Source: Vicia villosa
Taxonomy: Eukaryota > Streptophyta > Magnoliopsida > Fabales > Fabaceae
Length of the DNA: 64,000 nucleotides
Assembly (NCBI RefSeq): GCF_029867415.1
Contig: NC_081182.1
Span: 15,002,497-15,066,496 of the forward strand
Reading direction: 5' to 3'
Shown in pieces: positions 41,922 through 52,523 of this stretch (the first letter of the stretch is position 1; each line of letters begins with the position of its first letter). Both the position numbers and the translations under genes were made by a program. Under the pieces are notes generated by a model. The model saw nothing but the letters and a program-made list of their open reading frames with translations, searched no databases and was not told where the DNA came from.

Positions 41922-44900
41922 GTCTTCGTTCTTCGAAAAGATTTCGGCCTATGTGGCCGAGAACAAAAGGAAGGCGGCTCTCGAAGCCGAACTATCAGAT
42001 ACAAAGATAGATGCAGTTCTAACCAAAGAAGGAATAACAGAATTGGAGATACGTACGAGTTTCGAACTCTCTGAAGACACGGCTCCAGACGAAGAGATCA
42101 TAAGAGAAGAACCAAATCAAAGGTTAGATGCAATATACGACGAGGAACCTTTGGGATTCGAAAAAGACCCAATGGCGTCGAACATAAAGATGTTGGCCCA
42201 AGATCCACTTGAAGAGGTAAATCTTGGAGACAATGATCAAAAAAGGATAAGATATATCAGCGCAAAACTAGAACCAGAATTAAAAACAACGGTCATCAAA
42301 ATGCTGAAAGAAAACAGAGATTGTTTTGTTTGGGATTATGATGAGATGCCTGGTCTAGGAAGAGACTTATTCGAATTAAAATTACCAATAAAAGAAGGGA
42401 AGAAGCCTATAAAACAAACTCCCAGAAGATTCGCGCCAGAGATTCACTCGAAGATTAAAGCAGAGGTCGAAAGGCTCTTGCGTTGCAAATTTATCCAAAC
42501 TACAAGGTATGTTGAATGGATTGCTAATATAGTACCTGTAATTAAAAAGAATGGCTCATTAAGAGTATGCATAGACTTTCGTGACCTTAATGCAGCTACT
42601 CCTAAAGACGAGTATCCCATGCCTGTAGCGGAAATGCTAGTAGACTCAGCCGCAGGTTTTGAGTATTTGAGCATGTTGGATGGATATTCGGGATACAATC
42701 AAATCTTTATAGCAGAAGATGATGTATCCAAAACAGCATTTCGTTGCCCAGGGGCAATAGGCACTTACGAATGGGTTGTGATGCCTTTTGGTTTGAAAAA
42801 TGCTGGGGCAACTTATCAAAGAGCAATGAATTCTATATTTCATGACTTTATAGAAACATTCATGCAAGTATATATAGATGACATTGTGGTAAAATCTACC
42901 TCAGGTATGAGTCATCTCGATCATCTGAGCCAATCATTCGAAAGAATGAGGAAATATGGCTTGAAGATGAACCCCCTCAAATGTGCTTTCTTTGTGCAGG
43001 CAGGTGATTTCTTGGGTTTCGTAGTCCACAAAAAAGGGATAGAAATTAACCAGAACAAGACAGAAGCCATTGTGGAAACCAAGTCTCCATCCACGAAGAA
43101 AGAACTTCAATCATTATTGGGTAAGATAAATTTCTTAAGGAGATTTATCTCTAACTTGAGTGGACGCACGCAAGCTTTCTCACCTCTACTACGGCTTAAG
43201 CAAGGAAAGTTTGAATGGCGTGCTGAACATCAAGAAGCTTTTGATCAGATAAAGCAATACTTGACTTGTCCACCAATTCTGTCTCCCCCAAATGGGAAGA
43301 AGCACATGCGCCTATACATTTCAGCGTCAGATAAAACAATAGGCAGCATGCTGGCACAAGAAGATGAGAATGGCATCGAAAGAGCCATTTATTACTTAAG
43401 TAGAGTACTCAATGATGCAGAGACTAGATATACTGATATAGAAAAGCTCTGCCTTTGCTTGTATTTCTCCTGTATCAAACTTAAGTATTATATAAAGCCA
43501 GTTGATGTTTACGTTTCATCTCATTGTGATGTTATTAAACATATGTTATCTAAGCCAATACTACATAGTCGAATTGGCAAGTGGGCTTTGGCCCTTACTG
43601 AATATTCATTAATATTTCAGCCTCTCAAGGCAATGAAAGGTCAAATTGTGTCAGACTTCATTGTCGACCATGCGGTGGTTGAGAATCATCAGCATTATGT
43701 GGACTTAAAACCTTGGAAGTTATACTTCGATGGTTCAACGCATAGAGAGGGTACTGGAGTTGGAATGTTGATAATTTCTCCTGATGGAATTCCAACAAAG
43801 CTCAAGTATAAAATCGAAGGTCCATTATGCTCCAACAATGAAGCTGAATACGAAGCATTAATTGCTGGACTTGAGGCTTTGTTAGAATTGGGGGCAACCA
43901 GAGTCGAAATTAAAGGAGACTCCGAATTGGTCATCAAACAATTGACAAAGGAGTACAAGTGTATCAAAGAGAATTTGATCATGTATTTTGTCATTGCAAA
44001 TAGGCTACTCAAAAGATTCGAATATGTGGAATTAAAACACGTATCAAGGGTGAATAACCAGGAAGCAAACGACTTGGCACAATTAGCCTCAGGATATAAA
44101 GTACCAAAAGAAAAGTTGGAGGAATTGATTGAAGTAAGAGGAAGAGCAATGTCGACTAAACTCTCTCCAAGTGATCTAGAGAACTCACAGTTGGGTTATG
44201 CCAACAAAGAAGAATTTGAAGTACTAAATATAGACTCGTTGGCAGACACAGATTGGAGGAGTCCAATTATTAACTATCTGAAAAATCCTTCGACGGATAC
44301 AGATAGGAAAATCAAGTATAGAGCCTTGTCATATTTCCTGATGGGAAATGAATTGTTCAAGAAAACTCCTGAAGGGGTATTGTTGAAATGCTTGGGTGAA
44401 GCAGAAGCATACTTGGCTCTGTCGAACGTACATAGTGGGGCATGTGGTGCACATCAAGCAGGGCCCAAAATGAAATGGCTCTTGTTTCGTTATGGGATGT
44501 ATTGGCCTTCGATGTTAAAAGATTGCATAGAGTTTGCGAAAGGGTGCCAAGAGTGCCAAGAACATGCAGGTATCCAACACGCTCCAGCAAACGAATTAGG
44601 TACGATAGTAAAACCGTGGCCTTTTAGGGGATGGGCATTAGATTTGATTGGAGAAATTCACCCCAAGTCATCTAAAGGTCAAAGGTACATTTTGGTAGGA
44701 ATAGACTATTTCACAAAATGGGTCGAAGCAATACCACTGGCAAATGTGGATCAAGAGGTTGTGATTGAGTTTATTCAGAAACATATTATATATAGGTTTG
44801 GAATTCCAGAAAGTATAACAACCGATCAGGGATCAGTCTTTACTGGACGAAAAATGCAAGACTTTGCCAGAGAAATAGGTTTCAAGTTATTTACTTCTAC

Positions 44901-45522
44901 ACCTTACTACGCTCAAGCAAATGGACAGGTTGAAGCAGCAAACAAAATTATAATTGGCCTTATTAAGAAACATGTGGGAAAGAAACCCAAGAATTGGCAT
45001 AAGACTTTAGATCAAGCACTCTGGGCTTGTCGAACATCTCCAAAAGAAGCTACAAATACAACTCCTTTCCAGTTGACATTTGGACATGATGCAGTACTCC
45101 CAATTGAGATATATTTGCAATCGGTGAGAATACAAAGACAAGCAGACATTCCTCCCAACGTGTACTGGGAGTTAATGATGAATGAGTTAGTAGATTTGGA
45201 CGAAGACAGACTTCGAGCACTGGAAATGATAAAAAGGCAAAAGGAAAGAGTGTCCAGAGCATACAACAAAAAGGTGAAAGGTAAAACTTTTGTTAATAAT
45301 GACTTAGTTTGGAAAGTTATTTTACCTATAGATCGAAAGAATCAGGCACTTGGTAAATGGTCCCCACATTGGGAAGGACCCTTTCGAATCTTAAAAGTAT
45401 TTTCGAACAATGCTTACGAAATTGAAGAGTTAGCAAAAGATCGTAGGATCTTAAGAGTAAACGGGAAATATTTGAAGAGATATAAACCAAGTATGTACGA
45501 AGTAAAGATTACAAAAACGTAG
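41914..45522 (+). CDS. Tat element Pol: reverse transcriptase, RNase H, archaeal-type RNase H, integrase
   Basis: An open frame of 1202 residues from ATG 41914 (first in-frame ATG after the end of the protease frame; the frame itself is open from 41809). RT: FRDLNAATPKDEYPMP, motif LDGYSGYNQI and the catalytic YIDDIVVK (about residue 320). Native RNase H: LYISASDKTIGSMLAQ and following, about residues 470-560. A second, archaeal-type RNase H starts LYFDGSTHREGTGVG at about residue 603, with NNEAEYEALIAGLEAL. Integrase: HHCC zinc finger from VHSGACGAHQ (about 839) to GCQECQ (about 878); DDE triad in WALDLIG (about 909), TTDQGS (about 970) and GQVEAANK (about 1006). The C-terminus WEGPFRILKV resembles the GPF/Y module; no chromodomain. 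All catalytic motifs look intact. The start overlaps the gag-pro stop as ATGTCTGA. Confidence 0.93.
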   Translation: MSESSFFEKISAYVAENKRKAALEAELSDTKIDAVLTKEGITELEIRTSFELSEDTAPDEEIIREEPNQRLDAIYDEEPLGFEKDPMASNIKMLAQDPLEEVNLGDNDQKRIRYISAKLEPELKTTVIKMLKENRDCFVWDYDEMPGLGRDLFELKLPIKEGKKPIKQTPRRFAPEIHSKIKAEVERLLRCKFIQTTRYVEWIANIVPVIKKNGSLRVCIDFRDLNAATPKDEYPMPVAEMLVDSAAGFEYLSMLDGYSGYNQIFIAEDDVSKTAFRCPGAIGTYEWVVMPFGLKNAGATYQRAMNSIFHDFIETFMQVYIDDIVVKSTSGMSHLDHLSQSFERMRKYGLKMNPLKCAFFVQAGDFLGFVVHKKGIEINQNKTEAIVETKSPSTKKELQSLLGKINFLRRFISNLSGRTQAFSPLLRLKQGKFEWRAEHQEAFDQIKQYLTCPPILSPPNGKKHMRLYISASDKTIGSMLAQEDENGIERAIYYLSRVLNDAETRYTDIEKLCLCLYFSCIKLKYYIKPVDVYVSSHCDVIKHMLSKPILHSRIGKWALALTEYSLIFQPLKAMKGQIVSDFIVDHAVVENHQHYVDLKPWKLYFDGSTHREGTGVGMLIISPDGIPTKLKYKIEGPLCSNNEAEYEALIAGLEALLELGATRVEIKGDSELVIKQLTKEYKCIKENLIMYFVIANRLLKRFEYVELKHVSRVNNQEANDLAQLASGYKVPKEKLEELIEVRGRAMSTKLSPSDLENSQLGYANKEEFEVLNIDSLADTDWRSPIINYLKNPSTDTDRKIKYRALSYFLMGNELFKKTPEGVLLKCLGEAEAYLALSNVHSGACGAHQAGPKMKWLLFRYGMYWPSMLKDCIEFAKGCQECQEHAGIQHAPANELGTIVKPWPFRGWALDLIGEIHPKSSKGQRYILVGIDYFTKWVEAIPLANVDQEVVIEFIQKHIIYRFGIPESITTDQGSVFTGRKMQDFAREIGFKLFTSTPYYAQANGQVEAANKIIIGLIKKHVGKKPKNWHKTLDQALWACRTSPKEATNTTPFQLTFGHDAVLPIEIYLQSVRIQRQADIPPNVYWELMMNELVDLDEDRLRALEMIKRQKERVSRAYNKKVKGKTFVNNDLVWKVILPIDRKNQALGKWSPHWEGPFRILKVFSNNAYEIEELAKDRRILRVNGKYLKRYKPSMYEVKITKT

Positions 45523-45762
45523 ATACTCAGGGTACTACGAAAGCCAAAATGGTCAGGCATGTGTCAAAACATATATGTCACATTGGTCAAAATGGCTTTA
45601 CAATCAGAATAGATTGTTAAATGGAAGGAAAAGAGTCTAAAGAGACACCAAAATATTTTTCATTCATAATAGAGTACGTGCATTACAAAGAGATCCAAAG
45701 AACAGGATCTGAGATTACAAAAAGAAAAAAGCATATAAAAAAAACCCTAAGAGAAAAACTTG
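45523..45762. other. spacer between pol and the first antisense gene
   Basis: Convergent 3' ends: pol stops at 45522 and the antisense ORF at 45763. AAAAA-rich in the middle; may hold 3'-end signals for both strands. Confidence 0.4.
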
Positions 45763-46497
45763 CTAGTTAATCCTTTGGTCTAAACCTTCCAAGGACAGCA
45801 CAGGCGAGGGTTCAGCTTCGAACATATCCATGGCTCCAGAAATGCGCATCCTCTTCACTACACCTTTCCTAAGGAAAATGTAACTGAGGAGTCTCCCGTA
45901 TGGAAGACAGGTCACGCTCCCTTGACGGTTGACACCAATGGAGACAGCCTTAACAAGTCCTTTAAAGATCATCAAAGGAATGTTAATTTTCTTCCCTCGA
46001 AGACCACAAAGGATAAACTCCAAGTCTTCAACCATGATGTTGTTTTCATCAATCCTCTGAGGTTGAAAATTTCCCACGAGCATCTGGTGCCAGATCCTGA
46101 TAACTTTGGCACTGAAGCGGTCGTTATCCATAAGAGTTCTCAACATGAGATGAGTAGTCATGTTGAAACTGTTGTCATCAAAAGTTTCCCCAGAGTTACT
46201 GCATCTCATTAGGTTGGCAATAGTGGTGGGAGTGATGCTAAGACGAGCATGTCGAATAGCAGAATCAATGGTGGTCCTACCTTCAGGATCTATGCGTAAG
46301 GACGCATTCATCCAGAATTCTGCCAACATGTTGGGGTAGATAGCACCCTCCAAGACTTCTTCAAAATAGAAGTCCAGTTCTTGATTGACAAAGAGGGTTT
46401 CGATGTTGATGAAGTTACGAACAAGTTCATCCTCAGAAAGTCTGAACTCGTTCTTGAGGAGGGCTTTGATGTTATTAAAGGAAAGAGGTCCAGCCAT
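45763..46497 (-). CDS. antisense ORF of the Tat element, 'putative plant transposon protein'-like
   Basis: 244 codons from ATG 46497 (MAGPLSFNNIKALLKNEFRL); an in-frame ATG upstream at 46575 would add 26 residues. The start at 46497 is preferred because the extension is basic and of leader type. Recognisable text: AIYPNMLAEFWMNASLRIDP, then ITPTTIANLMRCSNSGETFD, and LMLRTLMDNDRFSAKVIRIW. It resembles the domain annotated in legume genomes as 'putative plant transposon protein', of unknown biochemistry. A clean TATA box lies at 46606-46614 on the same strand. No stop or frameshift is visible, so the ORF has been kept open in a young element. Role in the retrotransposon cycle unknown. Confidence 0.75.
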   Translation of the reverse strand: MAGPLSFNNIKALLKNEFRLSEDELVRNFINIETLFVNQELDFYFEEVLEGAIYPNMLAEFWMNASLRIDPEGRTTIDSAIRHARLSITPTTIANLMRCSNSGETFDDNSFNMTTHLMLRTLMDNDRFSAKVIRIWHQMLVGNFQPQRIDENNIMVEDLEFILCGLRGKKINIPLMIFKGLVKAVSIGVNRQGSVTCLPYGRLLSYIFLRKGVVKRMRISGAMDMFEAEPSPVLSLEGLDQRIN

Positions 46498-46605
46498 TGC
46501 AAGGAAAAGAAAGGTTTTTGAGAAAGAAGTTGTGTGTTTTCTTTTTTCTGTGTTTAGTTTGGAGAGAAAGCGCATGAATGAAGAAATGAAGGCAATATTA
46601 GACCC

Positions 46606-46614
46606 TTTATATAG
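46606..46614 (-). promoter_or_regulatory. TATA box of the short antisense gene
   Basis: CTATATAAAG read on the minus strand, about 110 bases upstream of ATG 46497 and 35 upstream of ATG 46575. Confidence 0.6.
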
Positions 46615-46619
46615 ACTGG

Positions 46620-47176
46620 GGATACTGAAGGGTGGTTTTAAATTGTTAATGATTGATTGGACTGCGTTTAGTTTTCCAAAGAGAGAAGTTATGGCTTCCG
46701 CCGTTTCCCGCCCTTGGAAGTTGAGAAGTAATCATGAAACTGATGCACGCACGTCTTAAATTGACGGTTTGGAGAAAGTGACGTCACTGTTCAATAATGA
46801 TTATGGCTAGAGAAGTGGAAACGTCAAGTCTAGAGGCAAGGATGCTGCGAAGGATGTTCAGGGTCTATACGTTGCATTAAATAAAAGCACTGTAGAAAAT
46901 CTAAAGATATATTTTGGCAGAAATTGAAAGATTCGCTAAAGTAGTGCTGGCGAACATTGTAGATATAAACGAAGAAAATAGAAGTCAAGCATACAAATAG
47001 ATGTTTCTACAAAAGCTTCGATTACAAAACGAAAATGCAACAAGTTACAGGATTGGAGACAGCTAGTTAAAATCCTCAGGGAGATTGTTTTTAATCTTCA
47101 AGTATTGAGTTTCCCACGAAGACATACGAAGCTCAATTAGTGCCCGTTGTTTCTTCAATCTTTCGACCTCTGGCAC
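46620..47176. other. spacer between the two antisense genes
   Basis: No supported frame. Probably promoter of the short antisense gene and 3' UTR of the long one. Confidence 0.4.
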
Positions 47177-50100
47177 TTATTTCTGTGCAGTCTCGAAATG
47201 TTTAATCCCCGACTGCACCACTTCGAGCAAATCCTGTTGGTTGGATTTTTGTATGGCTGCCTGACAACGTTCAGCTTCCTTTATCTTGTCCTCAAGTACC
47301 TTTATCTCTTGTTTCCAAGAGTTGATGTTCTTCTCATAATCATCAAAAGCCTTCTGATTTTCTGAATGCTTAAGCTTGAGGGCCTCACCTTGTTTCGTTG
47401 CATCCACAGCAGAGTTCCATGAAGAGTCATGAGAGGCCATTGTCTCAGATAGCTCTTTTTCAACATTTTGCTTTCGAAGAATGTTGGCCTGGAGTTGATC
47501 AATCAGAGAACCTAGCAGAACAATTACCTCCGAAACTTCTGTGGAGACTTGAAGCAAATCTACTTTCTTTAAAAGTTGATTTAAGTTGTGACTCTTAATA
47601 GGTTCCCGGCTGAGAACATCCACAAGATTGACCCCAAAGAACCTCTCTTTTATTTGTCGAAGGAGGCTAGGAATATCTTCCTTGTCACTAGATTCTACAG
47701 TCACAGCTGGAGAGACATCAAGTTCCGAAGGCGAAGAAGTATTCACATTCACGATAGCCTTTAGGAAACTAAGAGGATCAGTTTGCTTAAGTTGTTCCAG
47801 CTCCGAAGGAGTAGGCTTCGCAGGGGCAAGCGTCGAAGTTGTCCCAGGAATGGCTTCTGTATCAAGAGTCGAAGTTCCTTGAGGATCTTGTTTTTCTGGT
47901 TTAGAAGTCTCCTCCATAGCATCTTGCTCCGATGCAGTATCTTCGCTGTCATGTGGTTGTAGGTTCACATTGTCGCTGCCTGAGAATGGGTGATCTTCTT
48001 CCAGATTTTTGTCTTGGTGAGTAGGTGGGGATTCGTCAGTGGATTGGCTTTCTTCGATTGGTTCATTAGGCAATATGGTGGCGGTTGGCCTAGCATCTTC
48101 GAAGACTGGGGAAAGAACATGAGTTTTGTTTTGAGAGGTATCTGTATTAAAACGGAGCAGAGTTAGTCATAAAGATAAGCCTTCGAGGGGTTTATTGACG
48201 AAAGTTAAAGATTGGCGATTACCGTAAAGTTTGTCAACATTAATGGTAAGGCCATGATCCTTAAAACCTGAAGTGGCAGTGCCAGCATCATCCTGCAATA
48301 ACAAGGTAAAATGTCAGTTCAATCATTTAGTTAAAATTACAGGATAATATGTGGGGTGAAACCCAAATACCTTGGTTGGGATATTATCTGGACTTGAATT
48401 ATGACTTTCAACAATGAAAGCATTGCTGGCAACTTTTAAAGGAGATTCTTCAGAGGATGCCTTATCGCCAGGAGAAGCAGCTTTAGAGGGACTTATCTCT
48501 TTCCCTTTTCTTGAAGGGGTAACAGCTTTTTGTTTCTTCCTGTGTCCTTGTCTAGTACGAGGAGGGGATTTATCTTCGCCATCTGAGGCAGCTGTCGAAG
48601 AAACTTTCCGCTTCGAACCTGTTGGGGGTTTCGAGCTCTGGAAAATAGATGATAAGTAAGATGAGTACTACTCACAGATTGTACAAGATTAAGAATATGA
48701 GATGGGTATGTACCGTGGGTTTCTTGTCAGTAATGATGGAGTCACTCTCACTTGGTTTGTTGCTTTTAGATATCCCAGAATCCTTTTGGGCAGGAGCTTC
48801 CTTAATCTTCCTCCTTCGTGCAACAGCTGTAGTTGAAACTGAAATCAGTATATTAGCAAAGAAAAGAAAAGTCAGTCGAAAAGATTGTCTGAATCCAAAC
48901 CTTCAGGTATTGGAGTCAAGACACGAACATGTTCAAGATCTATATGTAGATGTCCTTTGAAAGTATCCAAGGTATGCTTAGTCGGAACCACTCGTTCGGC
49001 GCGTTTTTTAGTACTGTTTTGAAGGTCTTTTAGAACGTTGCCACACACAAACCAATTTGGAAAAGGAGGGCTCAAAGCCACACCAAAATCCGCACTTGGC
49101 AGTGGAGGGAATTTTGGAGGATTAAGTTTGAAAGCCACTTCATAACGTAGTTCTGGTCGAACATACGAGGGCAATTTCAACTTATCTAGTTTGGCGGAAA
49201 ACTTTTCGCGCAAAATGACTGCAGCCTCACGAACGGTCTGACTAAGATCATCAGGCCTGTAGATAGTTTCAAAGAATTTTTGAAAAGCTTGGATTTCTTT
49301 AATATGAGTTGAAGTACCTTTGTGAAAATTCTCCTGCACATCAGCAAAAGCTGCAGTTAGTTCTTGAGCAAGACTATCGGCGTCAAAGATTTGGGAGCTA
49401 TAATAATCCGTCCACCATTGGTGAAAATCTGGTGTAGAGTAAAAAGCAGGTTCGAAAGGAATAGGAGAAAAATTGGTGGTGCCAACGTATTTGTTGATCT
49501 TTGTTTCACATTCTCCTTCAGTCAAGTACAAGGTATGGAAACACATATGGCTCCTTTTCTCATATAAGCACTTGGGTTTTATTTGAACCAACCCAAACTG
49601 TCTCGAGACCAAATTTGGTTGATAGCACACGAGAATACATTGACCTTTTGATGGTCGAAGGCGATGAGAAAATAACCTTGGAGTCAGAAAGGCTTTCCAA
49701 ATTTCCATAGACTCAGTTTGTTGATCTTGAGATGTTGATGGGAATTTTCGAGTAAACCATTCGGGACCTATTGTTCTGTGTACAAACGGGGCCATAGAAG
49801 GATCGAACTGATTACGCTGGGCAAACATCATTGAATACGCCAGAAAGTGTTCACGAAGCTTCCCAGTTTCTTCTTTCGGAGTCAGGTAAGCCAATCTGGT
49901 CCCTTCTATAGTTCGATTCTTGATTTTGCTATCTTCCTCATTGACGTTTCCTCGAAAGGGAAGATGAGTTTCGAATGTAGCGTTAAGCCACAGTTGCAAT
50001 AGCCAGAAAGGACCAGCATAAAGCAAAGTACCGGATTTGTAATTCTTGGTAAGGTTTGCAGCTTCGCTGAGGTTTTCATAAAGAAACCCTAAAAGCAGTT

Positions 50101-50989
50101 GGCTGAGGTTGAGCTTTTTTCCAGCATGCAACTGATTAGCCATGCAAAGGTATCTCTTTGCAACTTGTATGGATCTTGAGCAGAAGGCACATCGTGAGAG
50201 CCATAGCGCTAAGAAAGCAATATGCTCTTCATCGGATACTGCCGTTTCGGTGGTGATATGGTGCTTCTGGATGAATGCAGTATAAGTGACTATCGAGTCA
50301 TTAAAACCAATAGTATCAGTATCCATCTCATTGGGATCGAAGGTTTCGCCAGTTGGTCGAAGTCCTGTAATCGCAGCCACATCGAAAAGAGTGGGGGTAA
50401 CCATTCCACATGGGAGATGGAAAGTGTTGTGAGAAGCATCCCAAAAGTGAACCGCTGCTACTAGCATGGGTTGGTTATATTCTAAGCCTGTTTTTGACAG
50501 TTGAATCAAATCGTATATTCCTAACGATTTCCAGAAGGATTCTTTCTGTTTCTCTACTTTTTCTAGCCAGGCATAGTACAAATCAGGATCTATGGCTAAG
50601 GGAATTGACCTAAACACTTTTACAACGTTGGTCATATAGTTTAACCTAATTTTCGTCAAAGCCAAAGGGGTTACAGTTGAAGTTTCTTCAATGTTAGCAG
50701 ATTTTCCTGAGGGAGAACAACCATCTTCATCTATCTTAGTTTTGCTAACTAATGGTATAGTCTTGTAATAAGCAGGGAAGAATCTATTCAGAGATGAAAT
50801 ATTTTCACCTGGTAACGGACCCATAAAAGCAAGAGATTTTCCAGAAAGTTCAAAGGGAATGATTACCTGGGAAGCGTAAATAGCGCGTATTTCTTCGGTG
50901 TTAGGGTTTGGAATGTGCTCTTGTTCCCCAGACCGTGTTGTTGATTGGAGCTTCAGAACAGGTTGAAGAACATTTGAAGATGAAGCCAT
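47177..50989 (-). CDS. antisense five-exon plant mobile domain (PMD) plus coiled-coil gene of the Tat element
   Basis: From ATG 50989 (MASSSNVLQPVLKLQS), five exons on the minus strand: 50989-48901, 48838-48714, 48637-48371, 48292-48223 and 48141-47177. Introns are 62, 76, 78 and 81 bp, all GT...AG, and the phases fit. Spliced length is 3516 bases, 1171 codons plus stop, with no interruption. Exon 1 carries the aminotransferase-like PMD: IRLNYMTNVVKVFRSIPLAI, FWDASHNTFHLPCGMVTPTL, FDVAAITGLRPTGETF, LALWLSRCAFC. Exons 2-4 encode a basic, Ser/Lys-rich linker (STTAVARRRKIKEAP; KPPTGSKRKVSS). Exon 5 is acidic, then forms a coiled coil (SWKQEIKVLEDKIKEAERCQ). PMD proteins are DNA/chromatin-associated in plants; the Tat lineage is known to carry antisense extra ORFs. 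What this protein does for the element is unknown. The domain call is by motif recognition. Confidence 0.82.
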
Positions 50990-51101
50990 AGAGAGATTTT
51001 GATTAAGAAAGCAAGATTTTGAAAAGATTGAGGATGTTGGTTTTCCGTTGAAGAGGATGAAGAAATAGGAATGAAAGGTTGTATAGAAGTGCAAGACCAA
51101 G

Positions 51102-51109
51102 TATTTAAA
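51102..51109 (-). promoter_or_regulatory. candidate TATA box of the long antisense gene
   Basis: TTTAAATA on the minus strand, about 115 bases upstream of ATG 50989. Confidence 0.45.
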
Positions 51110-51425
51110 GGTTTAACGGAAACTCTTTTTAAATCTTTTGGGTAAAACCCAAAGAACACGTGGCGGCTGGTGATTTAATCCGACGGTGGTTGAATAAATT
51201 GGCTTCACTCCTAGTATGTAGGAGTAATGATCAAGAAGTAAGGTCAAAAACGTGGGAATGTAAGTTATGAGAAGATATCTTTGAAAATGACAAGACGTTT
51301 CGGGAACAGGGTCATCAATGATTATGACGTTAGTCAGCAGTCTTGGAACTCTCAAAGATCAATAAGAAACGAAATCTTATGATGACAAGAAACGCCTATT
51401 TCTGTTGATTTTCGAAACAGACATT

Positions 51426-51439
51426 TATTGGGGGCAATT
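51426..51439 (+). promoter_or_regulatory. polypurine tract of the Tat element
   Basis: ATTGGGGGCAATT directly before the 3' LTR, the usual place for plus-strand priming. Confidence 0.75.
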
Positions 51440-52423
51440 TGTTAGCTGAAGATTTCGTCTTGTAATATTTGTCCTTCGAAGAAGTGGAAAATCGAAGGAA
51501 AGATGGTTACTGATGGCCATCCCTTAAAAATAAAAGATGGCTACTGATGGCCATGCTTCGAGAATAAAGATTTCTAAGTTCGTTATGAAGATAATGAATA
51601 CTGAAAGCTAGCGAAAGTATGTGTCTTCGGGGACTTAGATAAAATTTATAAAATATATTCAAGTATTACTACTTAGCGTGTTTTCGTGGTGTTTTTTACA
51701 CTGCCACGCGTCGAAGACAGACTCAGGCGGGAAGATTCGAAATTCGAAGACGGTTTCGTAGCTGTCCAAGAAACAGATGGCATCGCTGGAAGTTCTTATG
51801 AGAGACGTGGCAGCAGATTAGTGTAGGACCGTTAAGGTCGAAACTAGTATAAATAGGAGTCTTAATGTTAGGATTCTGTGTGTACATCTTGTACAAATCA
51901 CTCACATATTTACTCAAGTATCAAGCGTTAAGAGAAAGAGTTCGCTGAGAAAATGTACGTATGACACCACCACTTTAATACATGTGTATTATCTTTCGTT
52001 TTCGAATATCTTTCAGAATTACTGCATTCCATTTACTTCTTGCCATTTACATTTCTGTATCTTTACTTTAATGTCATTTACTTTCGAATTACTTTCATGT
52101 CATTTATTTTCAAAGTCTTTAACGTTTCTGCATTCTAAGATTCTTTACGTTTTAACAGTCCTTTTAGTTTCATATGTTATGTTACTTATCTTTTCATTAA
52201 AATCATACTTACATATAACAAAGTGATTATCAAGATTACTTGTTCTTTAATCGAACAACGCTTATTGACGAAGACGAATCATGAATATGGTTCAAATGAA
52301 CATTGATAACAATCTTTTTGACTATGTGTCCTAGGATCAATCTAGTCGATCCTGCGAGTAACCAAATCATATTTATTATAGTTTGGAAGACTAGCGGTTG
52401 TTTATCGGAAATCACCGTAAACA
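51440..52423 (+). repeat. 3' LTR of the Tat element
   Basis: 984 bp, about seven differences from the 5' LTR; followed by the target duplication ACTAT. Confidence 0.93.
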
Positions 52424-52523
52424 ACTATATGATTTTCCACTTAAATTTCATAAAAGCTTAACTAAATTCATTTTGTTCCAAACAACCAGGTTCACCATTC
52501 TCAGCCCACCGTGACTTTTAGGG
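52424..52523 (-). pseudogene. LINE fragment (right part), continuation of 36015-36718
   Basis: Minus-strand text LNLVVWNKMNLVKLL...NLSGKSYS leads directly, across the Tat insertion, into SLWVKWVHIYYL. This order is typical of plant LINE ORF2. Confidence 0.65.

Larger units (their letters stand above)
36719..52423 (+). mobile_element. complete Tat-lineage Ty3/gypsy retrotransposon, 15,705 bp, with antisense genes
   Basis: LTRs at 36719-37702 and 51440-52423 (984 bp each; TGTTAGCTG...CCGTAAACA) differ at about seven positions by eye. The target duplication ACTAT (36714-36718, 52424-52428) is exact. Order: LTR, PBS, gag-pro frame, pol (RT, RNase H, a second archaeal-type RNase H, integrase), then a 6-kb 3' region with two minus-strand genes, a PPT and the LTR. 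The double RNase H, absence of a chromodomain, and extra antisense ORFs place it in the Tat lineage (Ogre/Retand/Grande group). Extra antisense ORFs in this lineage have been described before. The element interrupts a LINE. Two nonsense codons in gag suggest this copy needs help to move. Confidence 0.93.

Noticed and set aside
45763..50989. An envelope gene of a retrovirus-like element
   Set aside because: The extra genes are antisense, lack signal and transmembrane segments, and one has PMD motifs.
47177..51100. Treating the antisense ORFs at 51100-48872 and 48073-47177 as separate genes
   Set aside because: Four phase-consistent introns with GT-AG borders join them into one frame, and the first ORF ends shortly after a good donor site.
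51000..51100. Start of the long antisense gene at 51100
   Set aside because: The extra 37 residues are hydrophobic and Phe-rich (YTTFHSYFFILF), follow a TATA-like box too closely and precede MASSSN, a better start.
36719..52423. Calling the Ty3 element an Ogre specifically
   Set aside because: Ogre elements as I know them are larger, with multi-kilobase LTRs and an intron near the protease/RT border. The Tat lineage is supported; the sub-lineage is not.
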